From positions 1 through 17,107 of the forward strand of contig CAQOYX010000031.1 in assembly GCA_948852375.1 (NCBI GenBank): a stretch of 17,107 nucleotides of DNA. Reading direction: 5' to 3'. A model generated the notes under the pieces. It searched no databases. It was not told where the DNA came from and saw only the letters and a program-made list of their open reading frames with translations. Shown piece after piece: positions 1 through 7,887 of this stretch. This DNA comes from an uncultured Clostridia bacterium. Its GTDB lineage: Bacteria; Bacillota_A; Clostridia; TANB77; CAG-508. The first letter of the stretch is position 1. Every line of letters begins with the position of its first letter. The translations under genes were made by a program, and so were the position numbers.

Positions 1-2
1 AA

Positions 3-59
3 AATGGAAAAACTAATATTATAAAAATGAGTATGAATTTTAGAGAAAAATCTTTGTAA
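3..59 (+). CDS. C-terminal tail of an upstream gene (partial)
   Basis: An open frame runs from the window edge to a TAA at 57-59, giving an 18-residue basic tail ending in NFREKSL. It stops 37 bases before the start of the next gene on the same strand, which fits an upstream operon member. Too little is visible to assign a family, and a chance open frame is possible. Confidence 0.25.
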   Translation, partial: NGKTNIIKMSMNFREKSL

Positions 60-96
60 CGAAAAAGGTTTGAACAGAGAAAGGAATGGACTTTTT

Positions 97-729
97 ATGG
101 TATTAGTTTTTTTTATATGCACTTTTATAATACTTACAATATTACTTCTAATTCTATCTACAATAAGTATTAGGGCAGAAAAGGTAGAGGTATCTAATTT
201 AAATGAGGAACATAAAATAAAATATGATTATAAAGTATATTTAGAATTGTATTTTTTTAATAAACTAAAGATACTATCAATAAAAATAGATAAAGACAAA
301 ATAAATAAATTAGATATAAAGGATAAAATAAAAAATGTTAATTTTAGAAAGGTAAAAAATGATGTTCTTAATAAAGAAGAATTAAAAGAAATAATAAAAA
401 CACTAAATATAGATTTGGTAAAACTAAACCTAAAAATAGAATTAGGTACTATTGATGTAATAATTACATCTGGTATAATTGCAATAATTGGTGCAACTCT
501 TGGAATTACACTTGCACATGTAATAAAAGAATATAATAAAGAAAAGTTAAAATTTGAAATATACCCAATATATCAAAATAAAAATCTGATAAAAATGAGT
601 CTAAATTGTATAATTAAGGTAAAAATGGTACATATTATTTCTATAATATATCTTTTATTAAGGAAAAGGAGAGTGGAAAAACATGAGCGAACATCCAATA
701 GAAGGGCTTATGATTACAGCTATGAATAG
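97..729 (+). CDS. DUF2953 family membrane-anchored protein (YtfI-like)
   Basis: This 210-residue protein has an N-terminal hydrophobic segment (about residues 3-24), a Lys/Ile/Asn-rich middle, a second hydrophobic stretch near residues 128-148 and a basic C-terminal tail with the signature TSNRRAYDYSYE. That tail, and the position just before ytfJ, are typical of DUF2953 proteins of spore formers (known from the family). The role is not established; a link to YtfJ during sporulation is inferred from constant neighbourhood. I chose ATG at 97 because AAGGA at 81-85 lies 11 bases upstream; an in-frame TTG at 70 has no well-spaced binding site. The 3' end overlaps the ytfJ start by 47 bases, so the two genes are probably translationally coupled. 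Confidence 0.7.
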   Translation: MVLVFFICTFIILTILLLILSTISIRAEKVEVSNLNEEHKIKYDYKVYLELYFFNKLKILSIKIDKDKINKLDIKDKIKNVNFRKVKNDVLNKEELKEIIKTLNIDLVKLNLKIELGTIDVIITSGIIAIIGATLGITLAHVIKEYNKEKLKFEIYPIYQNKNLIKMSLNCIIKVKMVHIISIIYLLLRKRRVEKHERTSNRRAYDYSYE

Positions 730-1345
730 TATACAAGATATGGTAGATGTAAATACCATAATAGGAGAACCAATTGAAACTGCAAATAATGTAGTAATTA
801 TACCAATTTCAAAAGTAAGTTTTGGTTTTGCAGCAGGAGGAAGTGAATTTAAAGGGGAAACAATAGATGAATACACCAAAAAAGATAAAGAAGAGGCTAT
901 ACAATATAGGCTACCATTTGGAGGTGGTTCAGGAGCAGGAGTAAATATTAACCCAGTAGCCTTTTTAATTATACAAGCAAATAATGTAAAACTACTACCA
1001 GTAGATCATACATCGTGTTTAGACAAACTATTAGATTACATGCCAGATTTAGTAGATAAAGTAAACAACCTAATGAATAAAGCTATGCAAAATAAAAAGG
1101 AAGAAAAAAATAAGGATAGACAAGAAGAAATAAGGCAAAAAAGAGAAGAAGAAAAAACATATAAAGAAAAAATGCAAAAAGAAAGAGAACAAATAGAGGA
1201 AACAGAACGTGAGCATATACATCAAAAAACACGTCCTAAGAGAAATAAAGAGTCAAAGAATATAGTATATGAATATGATGAAACGGGAGAAAGTAGTATT
1301 CCAGAAGAAATAGAATATGAAGAATTTGATAAATACGATGATTAA
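683..1345 (+). CDS. ytfJ: Sporulation protein YtfJ (GerW family)
   Basis: This 220-residue protein begins with the family signature HPIEGLMITAMNSIQDMV, followed by VIGEP-like and VIIPISKVSFGFAAGGSEF segments, a Gly-rich patch (LPFGGGSGAGVNINP, about residues 76-90) and AFLIIQ. These define the YtfJ/GerW family, made in the forespore and needed in Bacillus for normal germination. The core ends near residue 132. Beyond it lies an unusual tail of about 85 residues rich in Lys, Glu, Arg and Gln, probably a charged helix or coiled coil, ending in an acidic stretch (EEIEYEEFDKYDD). Typical members are roughly 130-150 residues, so the tail is an extension. The start at 683 is supported by AAAGGAGAG about 10 bases upstream. 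It follows and overlaps the DUF2953 gene. Confidence 0.9.
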   Translation: MSEHPIEGLMITAMNSIQDMVDVNTIIGEPIETANNVVIIPISKVSFGFAAGGSEFKGETIDEYTKKDKEEAIQYRLPFGGGSGAGVNINPVAFLIIQANNVKLLPVDHTSCLDKLLDYMPDLVDKVNNLMNKAMQNKKEEKNKDRQEEIRQKREEEKTYKEKMQKEREQIEETEREHIHQKTRPKRNKESKNIVYEYDETGESSIPEEIEYEEFDKYDD

Positions 1346-1428
1346 AGTTAGTGTAAAATACTAATTTACAAAAAATATAAATTATGTTAAAATAAATATC
1401 ATAAAAAGTAGGAGGATCAAAATAAAAA

Positions 1429-1683
1429 ATGAAAGAGCAAAGAAAACGGCAAGAAAAGAGACTAACTTTAAAAAATATCTTTGAAAGGTTTATGAACATT
1501 CTGAAACTGGAATTTGATGAAGATGACAAAGGTAATGGAAATGATGAACTTGACGAAGGTGACAAAGGCAGTGATAGGTGTAAAAAAATAAGCTATATAA
1601 TTATGGCAAGTATTTTGCTGGGATTGTTTGCACTTACTATACTTACTGTAGTAATATATGTAATGGAGTTTTGTTTTGAATAG
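1429..1683 (+). CDS. Small single-pass membrane protein, unknown
   Basis: This 84-residue protein has a basic N-terminus (KEQRKRQEKR), an acidic middle with repeated DEDDKGNGNDELDEGDKG-like sequence, and one C-terminal hydrophobic segment (about residues 55-79). GGAGG at 1411-1415 lies 13 bases before ATG 1429, a rather long gap; ATG 1492 is a later possible start but has poor spacing to its AAAGG. It is the last gene before a strong terminator and probably shares the ytfJ transcript. Codon 7 is CGG, one of the few in-frame CGG codons in the window that does not restore a frame if skipped (a skip would give a stop five codons later). I do not recognise the family. Confidence 0.6.
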   Translation: MKEQRKRQEKRLTLKNIFERFMNILKLEFDEDDKGNGNDELDEGDKGSDRCKKISYIIMASILLGLFALTILTVVIYVMEFCFE

Positions 1684-1750
1684 TAATATACTGTATTTTA
1701 AGTATATTACCAAAAAAAAGGAGTATTTAAAGAAGAATACTCCTTTTTTT
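1683..1750 (+). terminator. Tandem hairpins with a bidirectional terminator
   Basis: The first hairpin has perfect 10-base arms at 1683-1692 and 1701-1710 (GTAATATACT and its complement). The second pairs 1713-1727 with 1736-1750, a GC-containing stem flanked by A7 on one side and T7 on the other, so it can end transcription from both directions: the ytfJ operon on plus and the small Cys-rich gene on minus. Confidence 0.85.
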
Positions 1751-1811
1751 GGAATAATTAGAGAGTTAAAAAATAGATTCTAAACTCTAATTGCTAATTT
1801 GTAGTGTCTAA

Positions 1812-1943
1812 TTAGCAACATCCGCAGTTATTATTACCACCGCAACAACATAAAACTATTAATATAACGATGATTATCCAAATGCAGTTATCTCCACCGA
1901 AACCGCATCCGCATCCACATCCGCAACCTCTGTTTTCTTGCAT
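1812..1943 (-). CDS. Tiny Cys/Gly-rich membrane peptide (YjcZ-like)
   Basis: The minus strand encodes a 43-residue peptide from ATG at 1943, with AAAAGAGGTGAAAT just upstream as a good ribosome binding site. It reads MQENRG, four Cys-Gly pairs, FGGDNC, a hydrophobic span (IWIIIVILIVL, about residues 21-31), then CCCGGNNNCGCC. Eleven or so cysteines in 43 residues, around one membrane segment, recall the very short Gly-rich YjcZ/YtxM-type sporulation peptides of Bacillus and Cys-rich relatives in Clostridia; that link is by architecture only. It stands alone, converges on the ytfJ operon and shares its terminator. It may be a spore coat or forespore membrane peptide (inference). Confidence 0.7.
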   Translation of the reverse strand: MQENRGCGCGCGCGFGGDNCIWIIIVILIVLCCCGGNNNCGCC

Positions 1944-2048
1944 AATATTTCACCTCTTTTCAAAAATAATGTATGTTACTGTTCTTTTGTATGATATATA
2001 TTATTCCATCTTCAAAAAAAGTGTTACAATTAAAAAAAGTCTTGCGGA

Positions 2049-2097
2049 TAAATAATACAAATTCTAAAATATATATAAATCTAAATAATACAAATTC
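2049..2097. repeat. 16-base direct repeat upstream of mutL
   Basis: The sequence TAAATAATACAAATTC occurs twice, at 2049-2064 and 2082-2097, 33 bases apart, in the region between the divergent Cys-rich peptide gene and mutL. It could be a pair of protein binding sites or a chance duplication in AT-rich DNA. No clear sigma-A promoter was picked out here. Confidence 0.5.
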
Positions 2098-2206
2098 AAA
2101 TAGTATAAATAAAAAATCAAAAAAATATTCCAAAAAACTATACAAAAAACAACAATAAATGATATAATCCATATACAGATAAAACATAAATAAAGTGGGG
2201 GTTCAT

Positions 2207-5044
2207 ATGGGAAATATTGTGTTATTGGATGAACTTACAATAAATAAAATTGCAGCAGGAGAAGTTGTTGAAAGACCAGCATCTGTAATAAAAGAGATGA
2301 TAGAAAATTCAATTGATGCAGGTGCAAATAATATAAATATAGAAATAAAGAATGGTGGAATATCTTATATACGTATAACAGATAATGGAAAAGGAATTGT
2401 AAAAGATGACATGGAAATGGCATTTGAAAGACATGCTACAAGTAAAATAAGAAGTGCTGATGATTTAAATCAAGTTAAATCTATGGGGTTTAGAGGAGAA
2501 GCTTTAGCAAGTATTGCATCTATTGCAAATGTAGAAATGATATCTAAAACTGTAGAAGAACAAATAGGAAATAAAATTGTAGTAGAAGCAGGGAAAGTAC
2601 TTTTATTTGAAGAAGCAGGTTGTGGAGTAGGAACTACAATAACTGTTCAAAATCTATTTTTTAATACACCTGTAAGATATAAATTTTTAAAAAAAGATTA
2701 TACTGAATCAGGTTATATAGAAGATGTTGTAACAAGGCTTGCACTAATTCATCCTGAAATTGCATTTAGATTAATAAATAGTGGAAAAACTATAATTCAA
2801 ACATCAGGAAACAATAGAATACAAGACGTTATTTATGCAATTTATGGTAGTGATATTGCAAGCAGTATTTTAGATGTAGACTACATATATGAAGATGTTC
2901 GTATTACTGGAGTTGTTGGAAAACCAGAAATAGCAAGATCCAACCGTTCAAATCAATTATTTTTTGTTAATAAAAGATTTGTAAAAGATAAAACATTATC
3001 AGGTGCAACAGAAAATAGTTTTAAAGGATTATTACCAATTGGAAAATATGGTTTTTTAATATTAAATATAGATATGGATCCAGCTAAAGTTGATGTAAAT
3101 GTACATCCAGCAAAATTAGAAGTGCGTTTTCAAGAAGAAAACAAGATATTTAAAGCTGTATATCATGCAATAAAAGATACATTATTAAAAGCAGAGTTAA
3201 TTGCAAATACTGAAAAAACAGTAGAAGATATAGAAGATGTTAATAAAATGCATGGAGAAAAAGAAAAGACAAGTATAGCGGATTTGTTTAAAAAAATTAC
3301 AAAAACACAAGAAGAAAATAATATTAAGAAAATTTCTAAAATATATGAAAAAAAAGATGAAGATATTAATTTTAATAACATAAAACAAGAAAAATATAAT
3401 GATGAAGAAAATAGTAACAATATAATTCAGGAAATATTTAATAAAAGAGAAGAAAATGGCATTGGTTCAAATTCAGAAATATATAGTGACTTAAATAAAA
3501 GTAATGAAAATGAAATTAATCCAATTCAAAAATTGGATTATAAAACACAACACAGTAAAGATAATACAAACCAAACAATATATAATGAAAAGAACATTGA
3601 ACAAAATAAACAATTAGAACAATTTGGATTTGAAACATCAAAGAAAAACTTAGATAATAATACATCAAGTCAAGATAAAAAAATGGATGTATTTAAAGAA
3701 CTAATAGCAATGCAACAACAATTAAAAAAGGAAGTAGAAAATAATCCTAATATACATACAAATATACATTCATTGATTGAAGATACAGAGAAATTAAAAA
3801 ACTCAGAAAATATAAAAGTTAATGTAAATAATGATATAGTTGAAAGTAATTTATATGACAAACAGGAAAGCGATTTAAAAGAAGAAACGACAAATATACA
3901 AAATGCAACCAAATATGATTTACCACAAATAAGTAATTCGAAAGATTTAATGCTAAAAGAAGAAGTAATACCATATCAAGTAATAAATGGCAAAATTTTA
4001 AATGAGCAAAATCAAAATTTATCAGAAGATATAAGTAATAACATAGAACAAGAGATATATTCAAATATGGAAAACAGCATAAGTAAAGAAAAAGATGTAG
4101 ATGAAAATAATGTAAGTACAGATATATATGCAAATACACAAAATAATAAAAACGAAGAAATACATGAAAACATACAAAGCAATATAAATCAAGTGAGATA
4201 TATAAATAAAGATAATAAAAATAATGATATACAAAATACACGCATATTTACAAGTGCAGAGATACAGGAAATGATGGACAAGTTAGAAAAAATAGATAAT
4301 GTAGATGAGAGTCCTGAATTTGCAAATATGTATGAAAAAATATTTGGAAAACCACCAGCATCTGTAGAGAATGAAAAGAAAAAAGAACAAGAAAAAATTA
4401 ATGCATATGAATTAATTAAAAATAATAACATATCAGTTTTTGATACAATTCCAGAATATCAAGAACCAGTATACAAATTAATAGGAATAGCTTTTAATAC
4501 ATATATTATTATCGAAATAAAAGATGAAATATATATAATAGATCAACATGCAGCACATGAAAGAGTAATGTATGAAAAAGTAAAACAAAACTATTATTCA
4601 AATGAAGACAAAGATTCACAAATGTTATTATTGCCAGACATAATAACATTAACACACAAAGAAATGGACATATTAAATGATAATTTAGATATGTTTGAAA
4701 AAGCAGGTTTTTCACTAGAGGAATTTGGAGAAAATACAATAAAGTTAACAGGAGTGCCAAATATTTGCTTAGAATTAGATACAAAGGAACTATTTTTAGA
4801 AACATTAGATGAAATTAATCAAGTAGCAAGAACAGCAAAACAAGAAATAGAAGAAAGATTCATAGCAACAGTTGCATGCAAAGCAGCGGTAAAAGCAAAT
4901 ATGGATTTAACTAATGAAGAAGTAGATAGCTTAATGAACAAACTTTTAAAACTACCAAACCCATTTACATGCCCACACGGAAGACCAACAGCAATAAAAA
5001 TGGACAAAAATGATATAGAAAAAAAATTTGCAAGAAGAAAGTAA
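2207..5044 (+). CDS. mutL: DNA mismatch repair endonuclease MutL, with long linker
   Basis: MutL couples mismatch recognition by MutS to strand nicking. The N-terminal GHKL ATPase is complete: KEMIENSIDAGA (about 29-40), DNGKGI (59-64) and GFRGEA (94-99), with the transducer domain ending near residue 335. The C-terminal dimer/nuclease domain carries DQHAAHERVMYE (from about 779), ACKAAVK (about 890) and CPHGRP (about 922), the metal-binding motifs of nicking MutLs. The linker between them is about 410 residues of Asn, Lys, Glu, Ile and Gln-rich low-complexity sequence. B. subtilis MutL is 627 residues in total; this one is 945. ATG 2207 follows GGGGG at 2197-2201; a GTG at 2195 is less likely. 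mutS is not in the window. ruvA follows 80 bases later. Confidence 0.95.
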   Translation: MGNIVLLDELTINKIAAGEVVERPASVIKEMIENSIDAGANNINIEIKNGGISYIRITDNGKGIVKDDMEMAFERHATSKIRSADDLNQVKSMGFRGEALASIASIANVEMISKTVEEQIGNKIVVEAGKVLLFEEAGCGVGTTITVQNLFFNTPVRYKFLKKDYTESGYIEDVVTRLALIHPEIAFRLINSGKTIIQTSGNNRIQDVIYAIYGSDIASSILDVDYIYEDVRITGVVGKPEIARSNRSNQLFFVNKRFVKDKTLSGATENSFKGLLPIGKYGFLILNIDMDPAKVDVNVHPAKLEVRFQEENKIFKAVYHAIKDTLLKAELIANTEKTVEDIEDVNKMHGEKEKTSIADLFKKITKTQEENNIKKISKIYEKKDEDINFNNIKQEKYNDEENSNNIIQEIFNKREENGIGSNSEIYSDLNKSNENEINPIQKLDYKTQHSKDNTNQTIYNEKNIEQNKQLEQFGFETSKKNLDNNTSSQDKKMDVFKELIAMQQQLKKEVENNPNIHTNIHSLIEDTEKLKNSENIKVNVNNDIVESNLYDKQESDLKEETTNIQNATKYDLPQISNSKDLMLKEEVIPYQVINGKILNEQNQNLSEDISNNIEQEIYSNMENSISKEKDVDENNVSTDIYANTQNNKNEEIHENIQSNINQVRYINKDNKNNDIQNTRIFTSAEIQEMMDKLEKIDNVDESPEFANMYEKIFGKPPASVENEKKKEQEKINAYELIKNNNISVFDTIPEYQEPVYKLIGIAFNTYIIIEIKDEIYIIDQHAAHERVMYEKVKQNYYSNEDKDSQMLLLPDIITLTHKEMDILNDNLDMFEKAGFSLEEFGENTIKLTGVPNICLELDTKELFLETLDEINQVARTAKQEIEERFIATVACKAAVKANMDLTNEEVDSLMNKLLKLPNPFTCPHGRPTAIKMDKNDIEKKFARRK

Positions 5045-5124
5045 AAATAAAAAAATGTTTGAATAAAGATAAAATAAACTATTATACAATATATAGGAAA
5101 AATGTTTGCAATGGAGGTTTTATT

Positions 5125-5724
5125 ATGTTTGCATATATAAAAGGAAGTTTAGAAATGAAATTTGCAGGTTATGTTGTAATAGATGTAGGAGGAATTGGTT
5201 ATAAGGTATTTATGTCTGAAAATACAATTGAAGAATTGGGGGAAATCGGAAATACTGTAAAAGTATATACACATTATCATGTAAGAGAAGACGATATTAG
5301 TATATATGGTTTTAAAACTAATGAAGAATTAAATATGTTTGAATTATTATTAGGAGTAAGTGGAATTGGTGCAAAATCTGCAATAAATATGTTATCAAAT
5401 ATAACTCCATCTAGTTTTGCATTAGCAGTTATTACAAATGACACATCAAAACTTGTAAAAATACCAGGGATAGGAGCAAAATCGGCTGCAAGAATTGTTT
5501 TAGAATTAAAAGACAAACTAAAAACAATAGAAATGACACAAACACAAAATATACAAATAAAAGAAGCAGTACAAGATGATAATAAAGTAGCAGAAGCAAT
5601 TTCAGCTTTACAAGTATTAGGATATAATAAAAAAGAAATAGAAAAAGCACTTGAAAAAATAGATAAAGAAGGCATATCTGTAGAAGATATAATTAGAAAG
5701 GGATTATCAATACTTGGAAAATAA
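5125..5724 (+). CDS. ruvA: Holliday junction protein RuvA
   Basis: RuvA binds four-way DNA junctions as a tetramer and loads the RuvB motor. At 199 residues it has the usual length. It starts MFAYIKGSLE, with the N-terminal OB fold (about 1-63; GGIGYKVF), then two helix-hairpin-helix motifs (LLGVSGIGAKSA and LVKIPGIGAKSAARIVLELK), and a flexible linker followed by the C-terminal three-helix domain that contacts RuvB (AISALQVLGYNKKEIEKAL). ATG 5125 has GGAGG at 5113-5117; the longer open frame upstream has no binding site. ruvB would usually follow; here rarA, another AAA+ ATPase, follows instead after 82 bases. Confidence 0.95.
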   Translation: MFAYIKGSLEMKFAGYVVIDVGGIGYKVFMSENTIEELGEIGNTVKVYTHYHVREDDISIYGFKTNEELNMFELLLGVSGIGAKSAINMLSNITPSSFALAVITNDTSKLVKIPGIGAKSAARIVLELKDKLKTIEMTQTQNIQIKEAVQDDNKVAEAISALQVLGYNKKEIEKALEKIDKEGISVEDIIRKGLSILGK

Positions 5725-5806
5725 AAGATTAAATAAGACTTACCTTCTATTGATGTAAGAATTTAGATAAGTAATAAAAATTTAATGTGAAGAAAGTGAG
5801 TATAGA

Positions 5807-7054
5807 ATGGATTTGTCAAAACCATTAGCATATAGAATGCGACCAAAAAATTTGGAAGAATATGTTGGACAAGAACATATTTTAGGTAAAGATAAAATAT
5901 TATATAGGACAATTAAAGCAGACAGGTTATCTAGTATTATCTTATGGGGACCTCCAGGTTGTGGAAAGACATCTCTTGGTAAGGTAATAAGTGAAGCCAC
6001 AAAATATAAATTTACTAAAATAAATGCAGTAACAGCGGGAGTTTCTGATATAAAAAAAGTAGTTGAAGAAGCAAAAAATGTATTTTTAAATCCAACAGGA
6101 AAATGTATTTTATTTATTGATGAAATACATAGGTTTAATAAGCTACAACAAGATGCACTTTTGCCGTTTGTAGAAGATGGAACAGTAATTTTAATTGGTG
6201 CAACTACTGAAAATCCATATTTTGAGGTAAATAAAGCGTTAATTTCTAGATCTATGATATTTAAACTTGAGCCATTAACAACAGAAGATATTTTTAAAGT
6301 ATTAAAAATGTCACTAGATAGAGAAGAAGGATTAAAAAGTTTTAATATAAAAATAGAAGATGAAACACTAAAGAAAATTGCTGAAACATCAAATGGAGAT
6401 GTAAGAACAGCTTTAAATGGTTTAGAGATAGCAGCTCTTACTACTAGTGTAGATAAAGATGGATATATTAATATAACCAATGAAATAGCAAAAGATAGTG
6501 TACAAAATAGAAAGGTTATTTTTGATAAAAATGGTGATAGCCATTACGATAACATAAGTGCTTTTATTAAATCTATGAGAGGTAGTGACCCAGATGCAGC
6601 AATTTTTTATTTAGCACGAGTTTTAAATGGAGGAGAAGATCCTGTATTTATAGCAAGAAGAATTGTAATTGCAGCAGCAGAGGATGTTGGGATGGCAAAT
6701 CCACAAGCTTTAGTTGTAGCAACGTCTGCTATGCAAGCAGTCAATATGATAGGTATGCCAGAAGCAAAAATAATTTTAAGTCAGGCAACAGTATATGTTG
6801 CAACATCAAAAAAATCAAATGCAACATATTTAGGAATTAATAGAGCGTTAGAGGATGTGCAAACTAAAGATACTGGAGAAATACCAATGCATATAAGAAA
6901 TGCACCCCAAGAAGGAATGAAACATTTTGGATATGGAGAAGGATATAAATACCCACACGATTATCCAGGACATATTGTAGAACAACAATATTTACCAGAT
7001 AAAATGCTAGGTACTAAATACTATGTAAAAGATGATACAGTGGAACAAATATAG
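5807..7054 (+). CDS. rarA: Replication-associated recombination ATPase RarA (MgsA)
   Basis: RarA is a tetrameric AAA+ ATPase related to clamp loaders; it acts at stalled forks and gaps. At 415 residues the protein is of normal length. It shows the N-terminal LAYRMRPKNLEEYVGQEH signature, Walker A GPPGCGKT (48-55), Walker B LFIDEIHRFNK (about 103), sensor 1 GATTENP (about 128), the Arg-finger region RSMIFKLEPL, sensor 2 near NGDVRTALN, and the C-terminal tetramer domain with RGSDPDAAIFYLARVLNGG and IAAAEDVGMANP. The ATG at 5807 has a GAAAGTGAG sequence upstream. It is not RuvB, which is shorter and has a winged-helix end. It is the last gene of the repair cluster. Confidence 0.95.
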   Translation: MDLSKPLAYRMRPKNLEEYVGQEHILGKDKILYRTIKADRLSSIILWGPPGCGKTSLGKVISEATKYKFTKINAVTAGVSDIKKVVEEAKNVFLNPTGKCILFIDEIHRFNKLQQDALLPFVEDGTVILIGATTENPYFEVNKALISRSMIFKLEPLTTEDIFKVLKMSLDREEGLKSFNIKIEDETLKKIAETSNGDVRTALNGLEIAALTTSVDKDGYINITNEIAKDSVQNRKVIFDKNGDSHYDNISAFIKSMRGSDPDAAIFYLARVLNGGEDPVFIARRIVIAAAEDVGMANPQALVVATSAMQAVNMIGMPEAKIILSQATVYVATSKKSNATYLGINRALEDVQTKDTGEIPMHIRNAPQEGMKHFGYGEGYKYPHDYPGHIVEQQYLPDKMLGTKYYVKDDTVEQI

Positions 7055-7071
7055 CAAATAAAAAGGACAAT

Positions 7072-7132
7072 GCCGAACAATATACCCTATACTTAACATG
7101 TAGAGTTTTAAGTATAGGTAATACTGTTCGGC
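7072..7132. terminator. Long imperfect inverted repeat between rarA and the repressor gene
   Basis: Arms at 7072-7096 and 7108-7132 match at 22 of 25 positions, with GCCGAACA at the outer ends and an 11-base loop. It sits in the convergent gap between rarA (plus) and the YozG-like gene (minus). On the minus strand a T-run follows eight bases after the stem, so termination is plausible; on plus there is no T-run. It could also be a small mobile palindrome. Confidence 0.55.
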
Positions 7133-7171
7133 TAAATGAAAATTGACTTTTATTAACTTACTATAATGAGT

Positions 7172-7393
7172 TTATTTTTTATGCTCATTTTTATCAGGCA
7201 CGTATTCTAAAAGTTCAGAAATTTCACAATTAAATACTTTACATATATTATTAATTTGCCTAATATCAATTCTTTTTGATTCTTCATAATACATCTTAGA
7301 AATTGTAGCAGGACGTATATTGGTTAAATCAGCTAAAGACTTTTGTGTCATTTTATGCTTTCCTAGCAAATCTGAAAGTTTAATTCTAATCAT
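7172..7393 (-). CDS. YozG-like small XRE-family transcription regulator
   Basis: This 73-residue protein is a single helix-turn-helix domain: IKLSDLLGKHKMTQKSLADLTNIRPATISKMY, then IDIRQINNICKVFNCEISELLEYVP, the usual end of Cro/C1-type (YozG-like) minimal repressors. It should bind DNA as a dimer. I chose ATG at 7393 because AGGGTGA lies just upstream and the HTH domain begins there; the longer open frame up to 7468 would run over a likely operator. It is divergent from the small gene and TauE genes at 7618-8773, which could be its targets (inference). A perfect palindrome lies 38 bases before the start. Confidence 0.85.
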   Translation of the reverse strand: MIRIKLSDLLGKHKMTQKSLADLTNIRPATISKMYYEESKRIDIRQINNICKVFNCEISELLEYVPDKNEHKK

Positions 7394-7430
7394 ACTTATC
7401 ACCCTTATTATTTTTTGTCGTAAAATGTCG

Positions 7431-7453
7431 AAAAATAGAAATTTTCTATTTTT
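7431..7453. promoter_or_regulatory. Palindrome upstream of the repressor gene, possible operator
   Basis: Perfect 10-base arms (AAAAATAGAA and its complement, 3-base centre) lie 38 bases before the repressor start, next to a repeated TGTCG at 7416-7420 and 7426-7430. Position between divergent genes fits an autoregulatory operator, but AT-rich DNA gives such palindromes by chance. Confidence 0.35.
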
Positions 7454-7617
7454 GTTGTATTTTATCATTTAATGTATTAAAATTACACAGTATGGAAAGA
7501 ATATAACGATAAAAGTAATAAAAATTTATCTAGCAGTAAAACAAAAGATAAATTAGTGTGAAAATAATATATAATCATTACACTTTAGAATTAAAAAGCG
7601 AAAGGAATGAAATTAAC

Positions 7618-7827
7618 ATGGGTAAGTTAGACAAAGAGGAAATAATAAAGAAGGTATATTCTAGAGATTGGAAAGAAAAAAATCCAGAATATTTGCAAGC
7701 TTTAGAAAAATTTTTTGATATAACAGATAATATAAATAATGAAAGTTTGAAATTAGATGTAATATATCAAATGTTAAGGTGTGATGAAATTTTAACAAAA
7801 ATTGCAGAAGGTAATATGAATAAATAA
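7618..7827 (+). CDS. Small acidic/helical protein, unknown
   Basis: This 69-residue protein begins MGKLDKEEIIKKVYSRDW and is charged and probably all-helical, with no membrane segment. I chose ATG 7618 because GAAAGGA lies about 12 bases upstream, the same arrangement as at other starts in this window; a GTG at 7558 has no binding site. It lies 60 bases before the first TauE half and probably shares its transcript. I do not recognise the family. Confidence 0.6.
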   Translation: MGKLDKEEIIKKVYSRDWKEKNPEYLQALEKFFDITDNINNESLKLDVIYQMLRCDEILTKIAEGNMNK

Positions 7828-7887
7828 GTATAAAAAATGTAAATATGATTACAATAAGTGCAAGAAATTAAAAATTATGGTGAACAT

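Noticed and set aside
1870..2158. Two 61-codon plus-strand frames opposite and beyond the Cys-rich peptide
   Set aside because: The Pro/His-rich start is the complement of Cys-Gly codons, and neither frame has a proper binding site.
3163..4431. Several open frames on the minus strand across mutL
   Set aside because: They are shadows of the Asn/Lys-rich linker, giving Phe/Leu/Tyr-rich translations without start signals or family features.
5782..6480. 232-codon minus-strand open frame inside rarA
   Set aside because: It lies opposite a fully conserved rarA, has no ribosome binding site and gives a Ser/Ile/Phe-rich translation.
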